A stretch of 64,000 nt of DNA from Virgibacillus ihumii. Its GTDB lineage: Bacteria; Bacillota; Bacilli; Bacillales; Amphibacillaceae. The notes under the pieces were generated by a model that worked only from the letters and a program-made list of their open reading frames with translations, made no database searches and had not been told where the DNA came from. Below, piece by piece: positions 37,504-47,047 of this stretch (positions are counted from its first letter, which is position 1; the number at the start of each line of letters is the position of its first letter). The DNA is taken from positions 682,001-746,000 of the forward strand of contig NZ_CACVAN010000001.1 in assembly GCF_902726655.1 (NCBI RefSeq), written 5' to 3'. Made by a program: the position numbers and the translations under genes.

Positions 37504-39627
37504 ATGGCGAATCACGATGAAAAACATAAATCCCATCATCATCATGAACACGGTCATCACAGCCATGATGGTTATACAGAGCACAACACCAATAATCATG
37601 ATCATCACAACCATCAGGAGCACAGTAATCATGCGAATCATGATCATGGCGGTCGTGGAGGGCACGATCATCACGACCATGGGGATATGGTGAACAATTT
37701 CAAAAAACGATTTTATATTTCCTTAGTCGTTACGATCCCAATTCTAATTTTGTCACCAATGATACAGGATTTCATCGGTGTTGACTGGCAATTTGCGAAT
37801 GACCAATATATATTATTCGCGCTTGCAACGTTTGTATTTTTCTATGGTGGCTGGCCATTTATCACTGGCGGTATTAGTGAGTTAAAACAAAAGAATCCCG
37901 GAATGATGACACTGATCGGGCTTGCTATTTTTGTTGCGTATGGATACAGTTCCCTCACCGTATTCGGATTGCAGGGGAAAAACTTTTTCTGGGAACTGGC
38001 GACACTGATTGATATTATGCTGCTGGGACATTGGATTGAAATGCGTTCTGTCATGGGAGCATCCAATGCGCTGGAAGAACTCGTGAAGCTCATGCCGAAC
38101 GAAGCGCATAAAGTGGATGAACAAGGTGAAATACAGGATGTCCCGGTGTTTGATTTGAAACATAAAGACCGGGTCCTTGTAAAACCTGGTGAAAAAATTC
38201 CCGTCGATGGAACGATAGTGGACGGTAAATCGGCTATTGATGAATCGATGCTTACCGGGGAATCGGTACCAGTGGAAAAATACAAAGGTGATGAAGTTAT
38301 CGGCGGTTCGGTCAATAACGAAGGATCACTTACGATACAGGTTGAAAAAACAGGTGATGACTCATACCTTACCCAGGTTATAACACTGGTAAAAGAAGCA
38401 CAGGAATCAAAATCCCGAACACAGGATATCACCAACCGGGCAGCAAAGTGGTTGTTTTATGTGGCCCTGGCATCTGGTTTTATTACATTGTTCATCTGGT
38501 TAATGTTAGGATATCCATTTGATGTTGCCTTGGAGCGAATGGTTACAGTAATGGTTATTACATGTCCGCATGCGCTTGGATTAGCCGCACCACTTGTAAT
38601 TGCAGTCTCGACATCGATATCTGCTAAGCATGGATTACTCATCAGAAACCGAGCTAATTTTGAAGGGGCTAGAAATCTTAATGCGGTTGTTTTTGATAAA
38701 ACGGGCACATTGACAAAAGGTGAGTTCGGGGTAACTGACATTGTCCCGACTAAAGAATATGAGGAAGAAGAAGTCCTGAACTGGGCAGCGAGCCTGGAAC
38801 AAAATTCAGAGCATCCCATTGCAGCAGGTATCGTAAAGTCTGCGAAAGAAAAAGGGATTAAACTTAAAAAAATTACCGATTTTGAATCCATCACCGGAAA
38901 AGGAATCCAGGGGATAATAGATGGTAAAAAGATAAATGTTGTCAGTCCCGGATATGTTGATAACCAGCATATGGATTATGACAGACAACTATTCAATGAA
39001 ATGTCGGAAGCAGGAAAGACGGTTGTATTTGTATTGGTTGAGGATGAATTGGTCGGCATGATTGCCCTGGCTGATATGGTGCGGGAAACAGCCAAAGAAG
39101 CGATTGCTTCCCTGAAAGAAAAGGGTATTCATTCGGTCATGTTAACTGGTGATAATAAGAGAGTTGCGCACTGGGTCGCCAACCAATTGGATATTGACGA
39201 AGTATATGCAGAAGTTTTACCAGACAAAAAGGCCGACCAAGTGAAGGAAATTAAATCAACAAAAGGATGGCAAGTTGCCATGACCGGTGACGGGGTGAAT
39301 GATGCTCCTGCTTTGGCGACTGCCGATTTGGGAATTGCCATTGGAGCCGGTACAGATGTAGCCATGGAGACAGCGGATGTTGTTCTTGTAAAAAGTAACC
39401 CGAAAGATGTTGTTTCCTTAATCGGGTTATCGAAACAAACATACCGGAAAATGATCCAGAATCTATGGTGGGCAACCGGGTATAATATTTTTGCAATACC
39501 GCTTGCGGCAGGGGTTTTAGCTCCGTTAGGAATCGTACTAAGCCCGGCAGTAGGGGCAGTATTAATGAGCTTGAGTACGGTGATAGTGGCGATTAATGCA
39601 CGGATGTTTACGTATAACCAACAATAA
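37504..39627 (+). CDS. copB: CopB-type P1B ATPase with His-rich N terminus
   Basis: 707 aa. The first 60 residues are dominated by His with Asp/Asn ([11 protein letters not shown] and more) and likely buffer metal. The membrane motif is CPH ([12 protein letters not shown], about residue 352), which marks CopB-type pumps for Cu(I)/Cu(II) or Ag(I), not the CPC of CopA. Phosphorylation motif [12 protein letters not shown] at about 397, [26 protein letters not shown] 37504 follows AAGGAG by 7 bases. Has its own CsoR-type operator. Confidence 0.95.
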   Translation: MANHDEKHKSHHHHEHGHHSHDGYTEHNTNNHDHHNHQEHSNHANHDHGGRGGHDHHDHGDMVNNFKKRFYISLVVTIPILILSPMIQDFIGVDWQFANDQYILFALATFVFFYGGWPFITGGISELKQKNPGMMTLIGLAIFVAYGYSSLTVFGLQGKNFFWELATLIDIMLLGHWIEMRSVMGASNALEELVKLMPNEAHKVDEQGEIQDVPVFDLKHKDRVLVKPGEKIPVDGTIVDGKSAIDESMLTGESVPVEKYKGDEVIGGSVNNEGSLTIQVEKTGDDSYLTQVITLVKEAQESKSRTQDITNRAAKWLFYVALASGFITLFIWLMLGYPFDVALERMVTVMVITCPHALGLAAPLVIAVSTSISAKHGLLIRNRANFEGARNLNAVVFDKTGTLTKGEFGVTDIVPTKEYEEEEVLNWAASLEQNSEHPIAAGIVKSAKEKGIKLKKITDFESITGKGIQGIIDGKKINVVSPGYVDNQHMDYDRQLFNEMSEAGKTVVFVLVEDELVGMIALADMVRETAKEAIASLKEKGIHSVMLTGDNKRVAHWVANQLDIDEVYAEVLPDKKADQVKEIKSTKGWQVAMTGDGVNDAPALATADLGIAIGAGTDVAMETADVVLVKSNPKDVVSLIGLSKQTYRKMIQNLWWATGYNIFAIPLAAGVLAPLGIVLSPAVGAVLMSLSTVIVAINARMFTYNQQ

Positions 39628-39648
39628 AAAATTTGAAGGAGGATTATT

Positions 39649-40260
39649 ATGACAAACAAAAAACTATGGATGGGTGTTGTTCTGATCTGTACTGCTATGC
39701 TGTTAGCTGCATGCGGCAGTGGCAGCGGTGAAACAAATGCAGAAAATGATGATGCAAACCAGCAACAGACAAACGAGAAATCATCCTCCCATTCGCAAGG
39801 TAATATGTCTGAGCATATGTCCAGTTCAGGAAAAGTTCCCGCTGGATTGCAAGAAGCAAAAAATCCCAAATATGAAGTTGGAAGTAATGCTATTATTAAA
39901 GCCGAGCATATGCATATGAAGGGGATGAGTGGTGCTAGGGCAACCATTGTAGGGGCATTCGACACAACTGCCTATGCGGTTTCTTTTACCCCGACAAATG
40001 GCGGCGAACCGGTAAAGAACCATAAATGGGTCATCCATGAGGAACTTCTTGTTGAAGATCCAGGAGAAGCCCCGCTGGAACCAGGTACTGAAGTGATCTT
40101 AAATGCGGATCATATGAAAGGAATGAATGGTGCCAAAGCCGTCATTGATTCAGCAGTCGAAACTACCGTATATATGGTTAATTTCACACCATCTACAGGT
40201 GGTGAGAAAGTTGTTAACCATAAGTGGGTTGTCGAAAGTGAACTTGAATCAGCTGAATAA
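39649..40260 (+). CDS. ydhK: YdhK-type lipoprotein (two DUF1541 repeats)
   Basis: 203 aa. Signal peptide with lipobox LLAAC (Cys at about residue 23), a Ser/Glu/Asn-rich linker with His and Met, then two repeats of about 55 residues: EHMHMKGMSGARATIVGAF...NHKWVIHEE and DHMKGMNGAKAVIDSAV...NHKWVVESE. The Met/His-rich repeat starts suggest copper binding outside the membrane. 21 bases after copB, ribosome site GAAGGAGG, so it belongs to the copper unit. Function in the family not established. Confidence 0.9.
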   Translation: MTNKKLWMGVVLICTAMLLAACGSGSGETNAENDDANQQQTNEKSSSHSQGNMSEHMSSSGKVPAGLQEAKNPKYEVGSNAIIKAEHMHMKGMSGARATIVGAFDTTAYAVSFTPTNGGEPVKNHKWVIHEELLVEDPGEAPLEPGTEVILNADHMKGMNGAKAVIDSAVETTVYMVNFTPSTGGEKVVNHKWVVESELESAE

Positions 40261-40295
40261 GTACGAATCGTGAATAAGGAAGGAAACAGATAGAT

Positions 40296-40331
40296 GGTAT
40301 CAATCTTATATTGGTACCTCTTTTTGTTTTT
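40296..40331 (+). terminator. Terminator of copB-ydhK
   Basis: GGTATCAAT/ATTGGTACC stem (one G-T pair) then CTCTTTTTGTTTTT. Confidence 0.8.
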
Positions 40332-40475
40332 CAATATTTCTTAACTAAGTACACTTTAGGAACAAGATTTTATAAACGTTGAAGGCTGCCTATATATAGT
40401 TAAATTGAATTTAATAAATGAAATTATTAATGAGTGTTGACGCATAATTGCAAACAGTGTAGGATAAAACCAAAG

Positions 40476-40491
40476 TTAAACGTTTACGTTA
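40476..40491. promoter_or_regulatory. Operator-like palindrome upstream of the LacI-family gene
   Basis: TTAAACGTTTACGTTA, containing the palindrome TAAACGTTTA; the same core lies before the glucosidase gene. Suggests autoregulation. Confidence 0.65.
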
Positions 40492-40535
40492 TGTTTTGAG
40501 CAGTTCCAAGACTTTTACGGTAAGAAGGGGAAGCT

Positions 40536-41543
40536 ATGAGTCCAACAATTAAAGATGTAGCCAAGAAGGCAGATGTATCGATCGCAACTGTATCAAGAAT
40601 ATTAAATGATCTTCCTGGATACTCGGAAAACACAAAAAATAAAGTTTTGGCAGCCATCAAAGAGCTGAATTATCAGCCAAATGCGATTGCTCGCGGTTTA
40701 ATTAACAAAAAGACACAAACCCTTGGTGTTCTTTTTCCCGATGTATCAGGAATGCTGTCATCAGAAATTCTGCGGGGAATTGAAAGCAAGGCGCATGAAT
40801 TAGGGCATAGTGTGATTGTATGCAATACTTCTTCAAACGGGAAAAAAACGATGAAATACTTGCAGCTTCTGAAGGAGAAACAGGTAGACGGTGTCATTTT
40901 TGCAAGTGAAGAAATGACAGAAGATTACTATACAACTCTTAAAGCGATGGATGTGCCAGTTGTTCTTGTTTCCACTTCATCGTACAAATTTCCACTTCCA
41001 TACGTTAAAGTTGATGATCGGCATGCAGCTTACAGTGCAACCGAGTTTCTAATCAGAAAAGGGCACACGCATATAGGGATGATTAGTGGGTGCAGGCAAG
41101 ATAAAATTGCCGGGGAGCCGAGAGTGGAGGGCTATAAGCAGGCAATGAAAGAGCACGACTTGTCCGTTAAAGAAGATAACATTGCTTCAAATGGCGGGTT
41201 TGGTTTTAAAGATGGGGCAGAATGTTTTCCGGTTTTATTAAACAGGTTTCCCGAAATGACAGCTCTCTTCGCGGCCAGCGATGAGATAGCCATTGGTGCA
41301 ATATCTATGGCTCATCAACTTGGGATTCAAGTTCCGGATGATCTCTCCGTGATAGGTTATGATAATACGAAACTATCGGAAATGTCGATTCCTCCTCTGA
41401 CCGCCTTGGCGCAGCCATTGTTCGAGATGGGGTATAAATCGGCCAATACTCTTTTTCAAATGCTGCGGACTGGTAAGGAAGTTGGAAGTTATATCTTGCC
41501 TCACACGATTGTGGAACGTCAATCAGTTAAAGACTTAACATAG
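40536..41543 (+). CDS. LacI-family transcriptional repressor
   Basis: 335 aa. N-terminal helix-turn-helix TIKDVAKKADVSIATVSRILND and hinge NYQPNAIARGL, then the periplasmic-binding-protein-like effector domain (KTQTLGVLFPDVSG, AAYSATEFLIRKGHTHIGMISG, DDLSVIGYDN). Adjacent GH13 glucosidase and matching TAAACGTTTA palindromes before both genes point to control of alpha-glucoside use. No sugar transporter lies beside it. Confidence 0.93.
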   Translation: MSPTIKDVAKKADVSIATVSRILNDLPGYSENTKNKVLAAIKELNYQPNAIARGLINKKTQTLGVLFPDVSGMLSSEILRGIESKAHELGHSVIVCNTSSNGKKTMKYLQLLKEKQVDGVIFASEEMTEDYYTTLKAMDVPVVLVSTSSYKFPLPYVKVDDRHAAYSATEFLIRKGHTHIGMISGCRQDKIAGEPRVEGYKQAMKEHDLSVKEDNIASNGGFGFKDGAECFPVLLNRFPEMTALFAASDEIAIGAISMAHQLGIQVPDDLSVIGYDNTKLSEMSIPPLTALAQPLFEMGYKSANTLFQMLRTGKEVGSYILPHTIVERQSVKDLT

Positions 41544-41591
41544 GAGAAATATATGTCGCTATTTGTACAGTGGCAAATACTTTTTTCATTT

Positions 41592-41607
41592 ACGTAAACG
41601 TTTACGT
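41592..41607. promoter_or_regulatory. Perfect operator palindrome before the glucosidase gene
   Basis: ACGTAAACGTTTACGT, perfect 16-bp palindrome, followed by a -10-like TATAAG and 22 bases before the ATG cluster. Presumed LacI-family operator. Confidence 0.75.
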
Positions 41608-41628
41608 TATATAAGAAAGGATGACATG

Positions 41629-43314
41629 ATGATGCAAAAAGCCTGGTGGAAAGAATCGGTTGTTTATCAAATTTACCCCCGGAGTTTTAATGACAGCAAT
41701 GGAGACGGAATTGGCGACATCAGAGGGATTATCCAAAAGCTTGACTACTTGCAAAAACTTGGCATCGATGTAATCTGGCTTTCGCCTGTCTATCAGTCGC
41801 CCAACGATGATAACGGCTATGACATCAGCGATTATCAGTCGATTATGGATGAGTTCGGTACGATGGAAGATTTCGATGAGATGCTTAGGGAAGCTCATAA
41901 GCGCGATATTAAAATAATGATGGACCTTGTTGTTAATCATACTTCAGATGAACATGCCTGGTTTCTTGAATCACGATCTTCAAAAGACAGCCAAAAGCGG
42001 GACTATTACATATGGAAGGATGCAAAAGACGGCAAAGAACCAACAAACTGGGAATCCTCGTTCAGCGGTTCTGCATGGCAATACGATACAACGACAGATC
42101 AATATTTTCTGCACCTATTCAGTAAAAAACAACCCGATCTCAATTGGGAGAACGAAACACTAAGGCAGGAAATTTACGACATGATGACCTGGTGGCTTGA
42201 TAAAGGTATTGACGGTTTTCGTATGGACGTGATTAATTTTATTTCAAAGGACCAAAACTACTCTGACGGTAAAGTGAAGAATGGAAAAAAATATGCTTCA
42301 GGGTCTGACTATTTCAGGGATGGTCCGCGTATCCATGAATTCTTGCAGGAAATGAATCAGAAGGTGTTGTCACATTACGATATTATTACTGTGGGAGAAA
42401 TGCCCGGGGTAAACACGGAACAGGCAAAACTTTATACCGGTGAGGACCGCAATGAACTGAACATGGTTTTTCATTTTGAACACATGGGACTGGGTGACGG
42501 CGATAATGGAAAATGGAGCCACTTGCCGTGGAAACTGACTGAGCTCAAGGAAATCATGACAAAATGGCAAAAGGAACTCGAAGAAGAAGGCTGGAACAGT
42601 CTTTATTGGAATAACCATGACCAGCCCCGTGTTGTCTCGCGTTTCGGCAACGACGAGGAATACCGCGAGAAATCGGCAAAAATGCTCGCAGCCTGTATGC
42701 ACATGATGAAAGGCACGCCCTACATTTATCAGGGTGAAGAGATAGGGATGACAAATGTGCATTTTCCGGATATAACGGATTACCAAGATATTGAAACCTT
42801 GAACATGTACCGTGAACAGGTTGAAGAGTATGGAAAAGATCCTGAAGAGGTGCTGAAATCGATTTATGCAAGAGGACGGGATAATGCCCGGACACCAGTT
42901 CAGTGGGATAATACAGAACATGCCGGATTTACAGATGGCACCCCCTGGATCAAGGTGAATCGGAATTACAATGAGATTAACGCAAAACAGGCGTTGAGTG
43001 ATCCAAATTCCATCTTTTATTTTTATAAAAAACTAATTGAACTGAGAAAACAGTATGATGTAATTGTTTACGGCAGCTATGAACTTCTTCTTCCTGATAG
43101 TGAGGCGATCTATGCTTACACGAGAAGCCTGGGGGATGAAAAGCTTCTCATCTTGTGTAACTTTACGGGAGAAAAGCAGCCCTGTGAGCTTCCGGAAGAA
43201 CTCGTTAATCCCTCGAAGGAGATGTTAATTACAAATGATGCGGAGGCTGAGAGCCGCAACTTCCAATCAATTACATTAAACCCTTATGAAGCATCCGTTT
43301 ATCGGCTGCGGTAA
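41629..43314 (+). CDS. malL: GH13 alpha-glucosidase (oligo-1,6-glucosidase type)
   Basis: 561 aa, cytoplasmic, no signal peptide. GH13 regions in order: DLVVNHTSDEHAWF, nucleophile Asp in GFRMDVINF (about residue 199), acid/base Glu in ITVGEMPG (about 255), and WNNHDQPR (about 329). Hydrolyses alpha-glucosidic ends of short oligosaccharides such as isomaltose or maltose. Three adjacent ATGs (41626, 41629, 41632) follow AAAGG; 41629 has the best spacing. Regulated with the LacI-type gene. Trehalose-6-phosphate hydrolase is the main alternative but no PTS gene is near. Confidence 0.92.
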   Translation: MMQKAWWKESVVYQIYPRSFNDSNGDGIGDIRGIIQKLDYLQKLGIDVIWLSPVYQSPNDDNGYDISDYQSIMDEFGTMEDFDEMLREAHKRDIKIMMDLVVNHTSDEHAWFLESRSSKDSQKRDYYIWKDAKDGKEPTNWESSFSGSAWQYDTTTDQYFLHLFSKKQPDLNWENETLRQEIYDMMTWWLDKGIDGFRMDVINFISKDQNYSDGKVKNGKKYASGSDYFRDGPRIHEFLQEMNQKVLSHYDIITVGEMPGVNTEQAKLYTGEDRNELNMVFHFEHMGLGDGDNGKWSHLPWKLTELKEIMTKWQKELEEEGWNSLYWNNHDQPRVVSRFGNDEEYREKSAKMLAACMHMMKGTPYIYQGEEIGMTNVHFPDITDYQDIETLNMYREQVEEYGKDPEEVLKSIYARGRDNARTPVQWDNTEHAGFTDGTPWIKVNRNYNEINAKQALSDPNSIFYFYKKLIELRKQYDVIVYGSYELLLPDSEAIYAYTRSLGDEKLLILCNFTGEKQPCELPEELVNPSKEMLITNDAEAESRNFQSITLNPYEASVYRLR

Positions 43315-43319
43315 TTACT

Positions 43320-43351
43320 ACCGGGCGAAATTGTCATTCGTCCGGTGTTTC
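43320..43351 (+). terminator. Terminator after the glucosidase gene
   Basis: ACCGGGCGAA/TTCGTCCGGT stem (one G-T pair) then GTTTCC. Confidence 0.7.
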
Positions 43352-43480
43352 CTATCTCTCGTGTACATTTTGGCTCAGAAGTGGATTATCAGCGGCGTTG
43401 AAAAAGGTGCGATAAAGTAACGGATAAATAATATGGTTTTGAAAAATAAAATAATATTTATTATCCTTTTTCATATATTG

Positions 43481-43511
43481 GGCGCTTTTCTCCAAGAGAA
43501 TTGCGCCTTTA
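43481..43511. terminator. Second hairpin in the gap 43315-43607
   Basis: GGCGC/GCGCC outer and TTCTC/GAGAA inner stems with symmetric 2-base internal loops, followed by TTTAT. The rest of this 293-base gap is AT-rich and shows no gene. Confidence 0.55.
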
Positions 43512-43607
43512 TGTAATCGATCCATTGACGTAGCTTATTATCCTGTGTAAGAATAATCTTAATGATCCGAATTAAAATCGATATTTTATAAGGAAAGTGA
43601 TTGAAAA

Positions 43608-44039
43608 ATGCTTTATATATGGAACATTGAGCGAATAATTAAAGCAACATTGAATGAACTTAATCTGGACATTAACTATGAGTCCAACAATGAATTAGCT
43701 GTACCAATGAGCTATAATGTATCAACAAAGACGATAAAATTTAATTATCTGCAAGTAAATGGGTATGTCAGAGAATTATTTAAATTAAAGGAGTCAGATG
43801 AAAATATTATTAAGTTAATCCTTTATCATGAACTCGGTTATTATTTGGATTTCAAGAAAAATAAACGTGATTTAAAAATATTAATATATGGAGAAGATGA
43901 TGAAAAAGAAGAGCTTCAATCGGAAATAGAAGCAAATGCGTGGGAATATGGCAGAACATTGGTGCCTGAACATTTGGTGAAATCTTATGATAAAATACGT
44001 GAATTTGAAGAGACACGTATACAAGGGTCTACAAACTAA
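43608..44039 (+). CDS. ImmA/IrrE-like metallopeptidase relative with altered zinc motif
   Basis: 143 aa. The segment LYHELGYYLDFKKNKRDL at about residues 76-93 corresponds to the HExxH helix of ImmA/IrrE-like zinc peptidases, but the second histidine is tyrosine (HELGY). A downstream glutamate-rich stretch (EEKEELQSEIEANAWEYGRTLVPEHL) fits the third-ligand helix. Whether the protein still binds zinc is doubtful. AAGGAAAGTG ribosome site and its own strong terminator; monocistronic. Family call is moderate. Confidence 0.7.
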   Translation: MLYIWNIERIIKATLNELNLDINYESNNELAVPMSYNVSTKTIKFNYLQVNGYVRELFKLKESDENIIKLILYHELGYYLDFKKNKRDLKILIYGEDDEKEELQSEIEANAWEYGRTLVPEHLVKSYDKIREFEETRIQGSTN

Positions 44040-44040
44040 A

Positions 44041-44083
44041 GGGTGAAAGTAAGATCAACCGTATCTTGCTTTCACCCTTTTTC
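44041..44083 (+). terminator. Terminator after the metallopeptidase-like gene
   Basis: GGGTGAAAG(T)AAGAT pairs with ATCTTG(C)TTTCACCC, then TTTTTCT. Confidence 0.9.
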
Positions 44084-44213
44084 TAATTTCTGGTAAGCCA
44101 TTTTTTCTAACAATAAAAGGAATAAACGTGAGAACAGACTTGAAATATTATGTTTCAAATTGGATTTTTCGCAATTTTTAGTGTGCAATAATATAATAGA
44201 ACAAACGTTCTAA

Positions 44214-44670
<457 letters not shown>

Positions 44671-44680
<10 letters not shown>

Positions 44681-44700
44681 GAAAACACCTTCTTTATTTT
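44671..44700 (+). terminator. Hairpin at the 3' end of the homing endonuclease remnant
   Basis: GGGTGTTT/AAACACCT stem with a tiny loop followed by TCTTTATTTT. Confidence 0.65.
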
Positions 44701-44799
44701 ACAATATTTTCTAGTAGACATAATATATCTTATCAGCACTCATCAAAAATTTAATTACTTTGTCTCAAAAATAAAGTTTACTTATGATATTGAGATAAA

Positions 44800-44836
44800 T
44801 TAAAAAATCACGCTGATTTTCAACGTGATTTTTTAA
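44800..44836. terminator. Bidirectional terminator
   Basis: Perfect 13-bp stem TTAAAAAATCACG with an 11-base loop, A-rich before and T-rich after; ends the minus-strand citrate synthase gene. Confidence 0.88.
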
Positions 44837-44841
44837 TGCTT

Positions 44842-45888
44842 TTAACCAATATATTTAACTGACGGCCTGAAAATTGTATTGTTATCAGCTTGTTCTATTG
44901 CATGTGCACACCATCCGACAATTCGGCTTGCACTGAATATGGCTGTGAATAAAGATGAATCTAAATCCAGTGATTTCATTATAGCAGCTGCATAATATTC
45001 GACATTTGTATACAGTGCCTGATTTGGTTTATATTCACGCAACATGTTTACGGTTTTTATCTCTGTTTTTAATGCTAACTCAATCCAATCCGGTTTTTCT
45101 TCCAGTTTCAGTAATGTTGTTTTTAAAGCTTCTGAGCGCGGATCAAACGTTTTATAGACACGATGGCCAAAACCCATGATGCGCTCATTATTCTGTAATT
45201 TACTTTGTATAACGTTATAGATTCTGTCTTCAGTAGCGATTTCGTCGAGTAATTTAATAACGCCCGATGGCGCGCCGCCATGTAATGGTCCTTTCATCGT
45301 TTCTAAGGCACTTGTAACTGCTGCGGTCAGATCACTTTGTGTTGAAATTGTAACCCTGGCTGAGAATGTGGATGCATTCATGCCGTGTTCCATCGTCATA
45401 ATCATATAAGATTCAAGTATTTTTGCTTTTGTTTCATTAACAGTTCCAGTTAACATATAGATAAAATTTTCTGAGTGTTTTAAATTGCGACTAGGTTTAA
45501 TCTCCGGTAGTTGATTAATTTTACGGAAGCGATATGCAATAATGGTTGGTATAATGGCGATCAAACGTATGGCTTTACTATCCGACAAGGCTGAAATCCC
45601 GGTCCGTAATACATCCATCATTGGGGTATGTGTTGGTATCGTATCAAGTATAATCTTTAATTGCTCCGGCAGATTGCGTTCAGCTTTTAAGTCTAAATCA
45701 AATGCGGTTAACTTATTTGCATTCGGTATTCGATCGTATAGCAAAAAGAAAGCTGTTTCCTCAAATGAATAATTGTCAATTATTTCTTCAATATGCAGTC
45801 CGCGATATGATAATTTACCTTGACTGCCATTAATATCACTAATTCTTGTTTCAGCTACAATTACATCTTTTAATCCACGGGTGTTCAT
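44842..45888 (-). CDS. citA: Citrate synthase, minor CitA type
   Basis: 348 aa, shorter than the housekeeping CitZ type. Condenses oxaloacetate with acetyl-CoA (or a related acyl-CoA). Family motifs: KLSYRGLHIEEII near the N terminus, MEHGMNASTFSARV with the first catalytic His, GPLHGGAPSGVIKLL with the second, MGFGHRVYKTFDPRS binding citrate. ATG 45888 follows GGGGAGATATGC; longer in-frame starts are rejected. Divergent from a LysR-type gene exactly as in the B. subtilis citA-citR pair. 2-Methylcitrate synthase is the alternative but no prpBD genes are present. Confidence 0.9.
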   Translation of the reverse strand: MNTRGLKDVIVAETRISDINGSQGKLSYRGLHIEEIIDNYSFEETAFFLLYDRIPNANKLTAFDLDLKAERNLPEQLKIILDTIPTHTPMMDVLRTGISALSDSKAIRLIAIIPTIIAYRFRKINQLPEIKPSRNLKHSENFIYMLTGTVNETKAKILESYMIMTMEHGMNASTFSARVTISTQSDLTAAVTSALETMKGPLHGGAPSGVIKLLDEIATEDRIYNVIQSKLQNNERIMGFGHRVYKTFDPRSEALKTTLLKLEEKPDWIELALKTEIKTVNMLREYKPNQALYTNVEYYAAAIMKSLDLDSSLFTAIFSASRIVGWCAHAIEQADNNTIFRPSVKYIG

Positions 45889-45999
45889 GCATATCTCCCC
45901 TTCCCTTTTGTTATTTTTATTGTATATGATGCTTTCCATTATTAAAATTTAATGTTTTTTTATATAATAATTAGTAATTCTTATTAATGAGGTAGAATT

Positions 46000-46878
46000 A
46001 TGGACATGCGCTTATTAAAAACATTTATTATGGCAGCTGAATACGAAAACTTTAGAATTGTATCTGAAAAGTTATATATAACCCAGCCTGCCGTAACTTT
46101 TCAAATACGCCAGTTGGAGAAGGAAATCGGTAATAAGTTATTTTTGAAACATGGCCGACAGATTCAATTAACTGAAATTGGGCGGTTATTTTACAAAGAG
46201 GCATTAAAATTGGTCAATCAATATGAAACCAGTATGACACTGATTGGTAACTATCAGCAGGGATTTACAAAATCGATTCGGATTGCAATTTCACCACTGC
46301 TTGCCGATACGGTGCTGCCGGCTATTTTTCGGGAATATACGAAACGTAATTCCAATGTGGTGTTATCAATACAGGTTATTGAATCAAATGATATAAATGA
46401 TGCTGTTGAAAATGATGAAGCGGATATTGGGCTGTCCTGTTTACCAGGGTCTTCAAATATTAATACTGTAAAATTTCATGAAGAATCTATAAGCCTGGTA
46501 TGCAGTCATGATGGATACGATCTTGAATCGGGACCTGTTCTTGAAGCAAGAAAGTTGCTTGAGAATAATGTTATTTTCACGGATAATCACCCTGTTTATT
46601 GGAGGGCTCTTAAGGAACAATTGAAAGCAACCTTGCATACTTTTAAATTTATAAAAATTACACAGTCGCACATCGCAAAGCGATTTGTGCTTGAAGGCAT
46701 TGGCATCAGTTTTTTGCCTAAATCTATTATTAATCGGGAATTGCTCGAGGGCAGATTGTTGGAAGTTCCAGTTCCAATTCTGGAGCTTCCAAAAGCATGT
46801 ATGTATATTCTTTATAAATACGATCATGAGAAGGAAAGTGATTTTGTACGTTTTGTATCGAATTTTCATCTTGGCTAA
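46000..46878 (+). CDS. citR: LysR-family regulator, CitR type
   Basis: 292 aa. N-terminal winged helix MRLLKTFIMAAEYENFRIVSEKLYITQPAVTFQIRQLEKEIG, followed by the LysR effector-binding domain from about residue 90. The 111-base gap to the divergent citrate synthase gene is the expected binding region. In B. subtilis CitR represses citA. Assignment by position and family. Confidence 0.88.
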   Translation: MDMRLLKTFIMAAEYENFRIVSEKLYITQPAVTFQIRQLEKEIGNKLFLKHGRQIQLTEIGRLFYKEALKLVNQYETSMTLIGNYQQGFTKSIRIAISPLLADTVLPAIFREYTKRNSNVVLSIQVIESNDINDAVENDEADIGLSCLPGSSNINTVKFHEESISLVCSHDGYDLESGPVLEARKLLENNVIFTDNHPVYWRALKEQLKATLHTFKFIKITQSHIAKRFVLEGIGISFLPKSIINRELLEGRLLEVPVPILELPKACMYILYKYDHEKESDFVRFVSNFHLG

Positions 46879-46905
46879 AAAAGCAGCCAATTCGGCTGCT
46901 TTTTT
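46877..46905 (+). terminator. Terminator after citR
   Basis: AAAAAAGCAGCC/GGCTGCTTTTTT stem with a 5-base loop. A second perfect 11-bp repeat (TAAGAAAGGAT) lies at 46912-46936 and may serve the convergent minus-strand gene. Confidence 0.88.
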
Positions 46906-47047
46906 GGCAGTTAAGAAAGGATTTAATCCTTTCTTACTGCATAAGTGCAACTATAGTTGTCACCTAATGGCTTGGTAACATCCAAGTTTTCTAAGATAGT
47001 TGATCCGCAATTTACGGTTGATAATTTGCTCGCAACAGCGATAGCTT

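Noticed and set aside
37483..37693. Alternative-frame Met/Ile-rich coding frames over the CopB N terminus
   Set aside because: They are by-products of the CAT/CAC repeats that encode the histidine-rich CopB leader.
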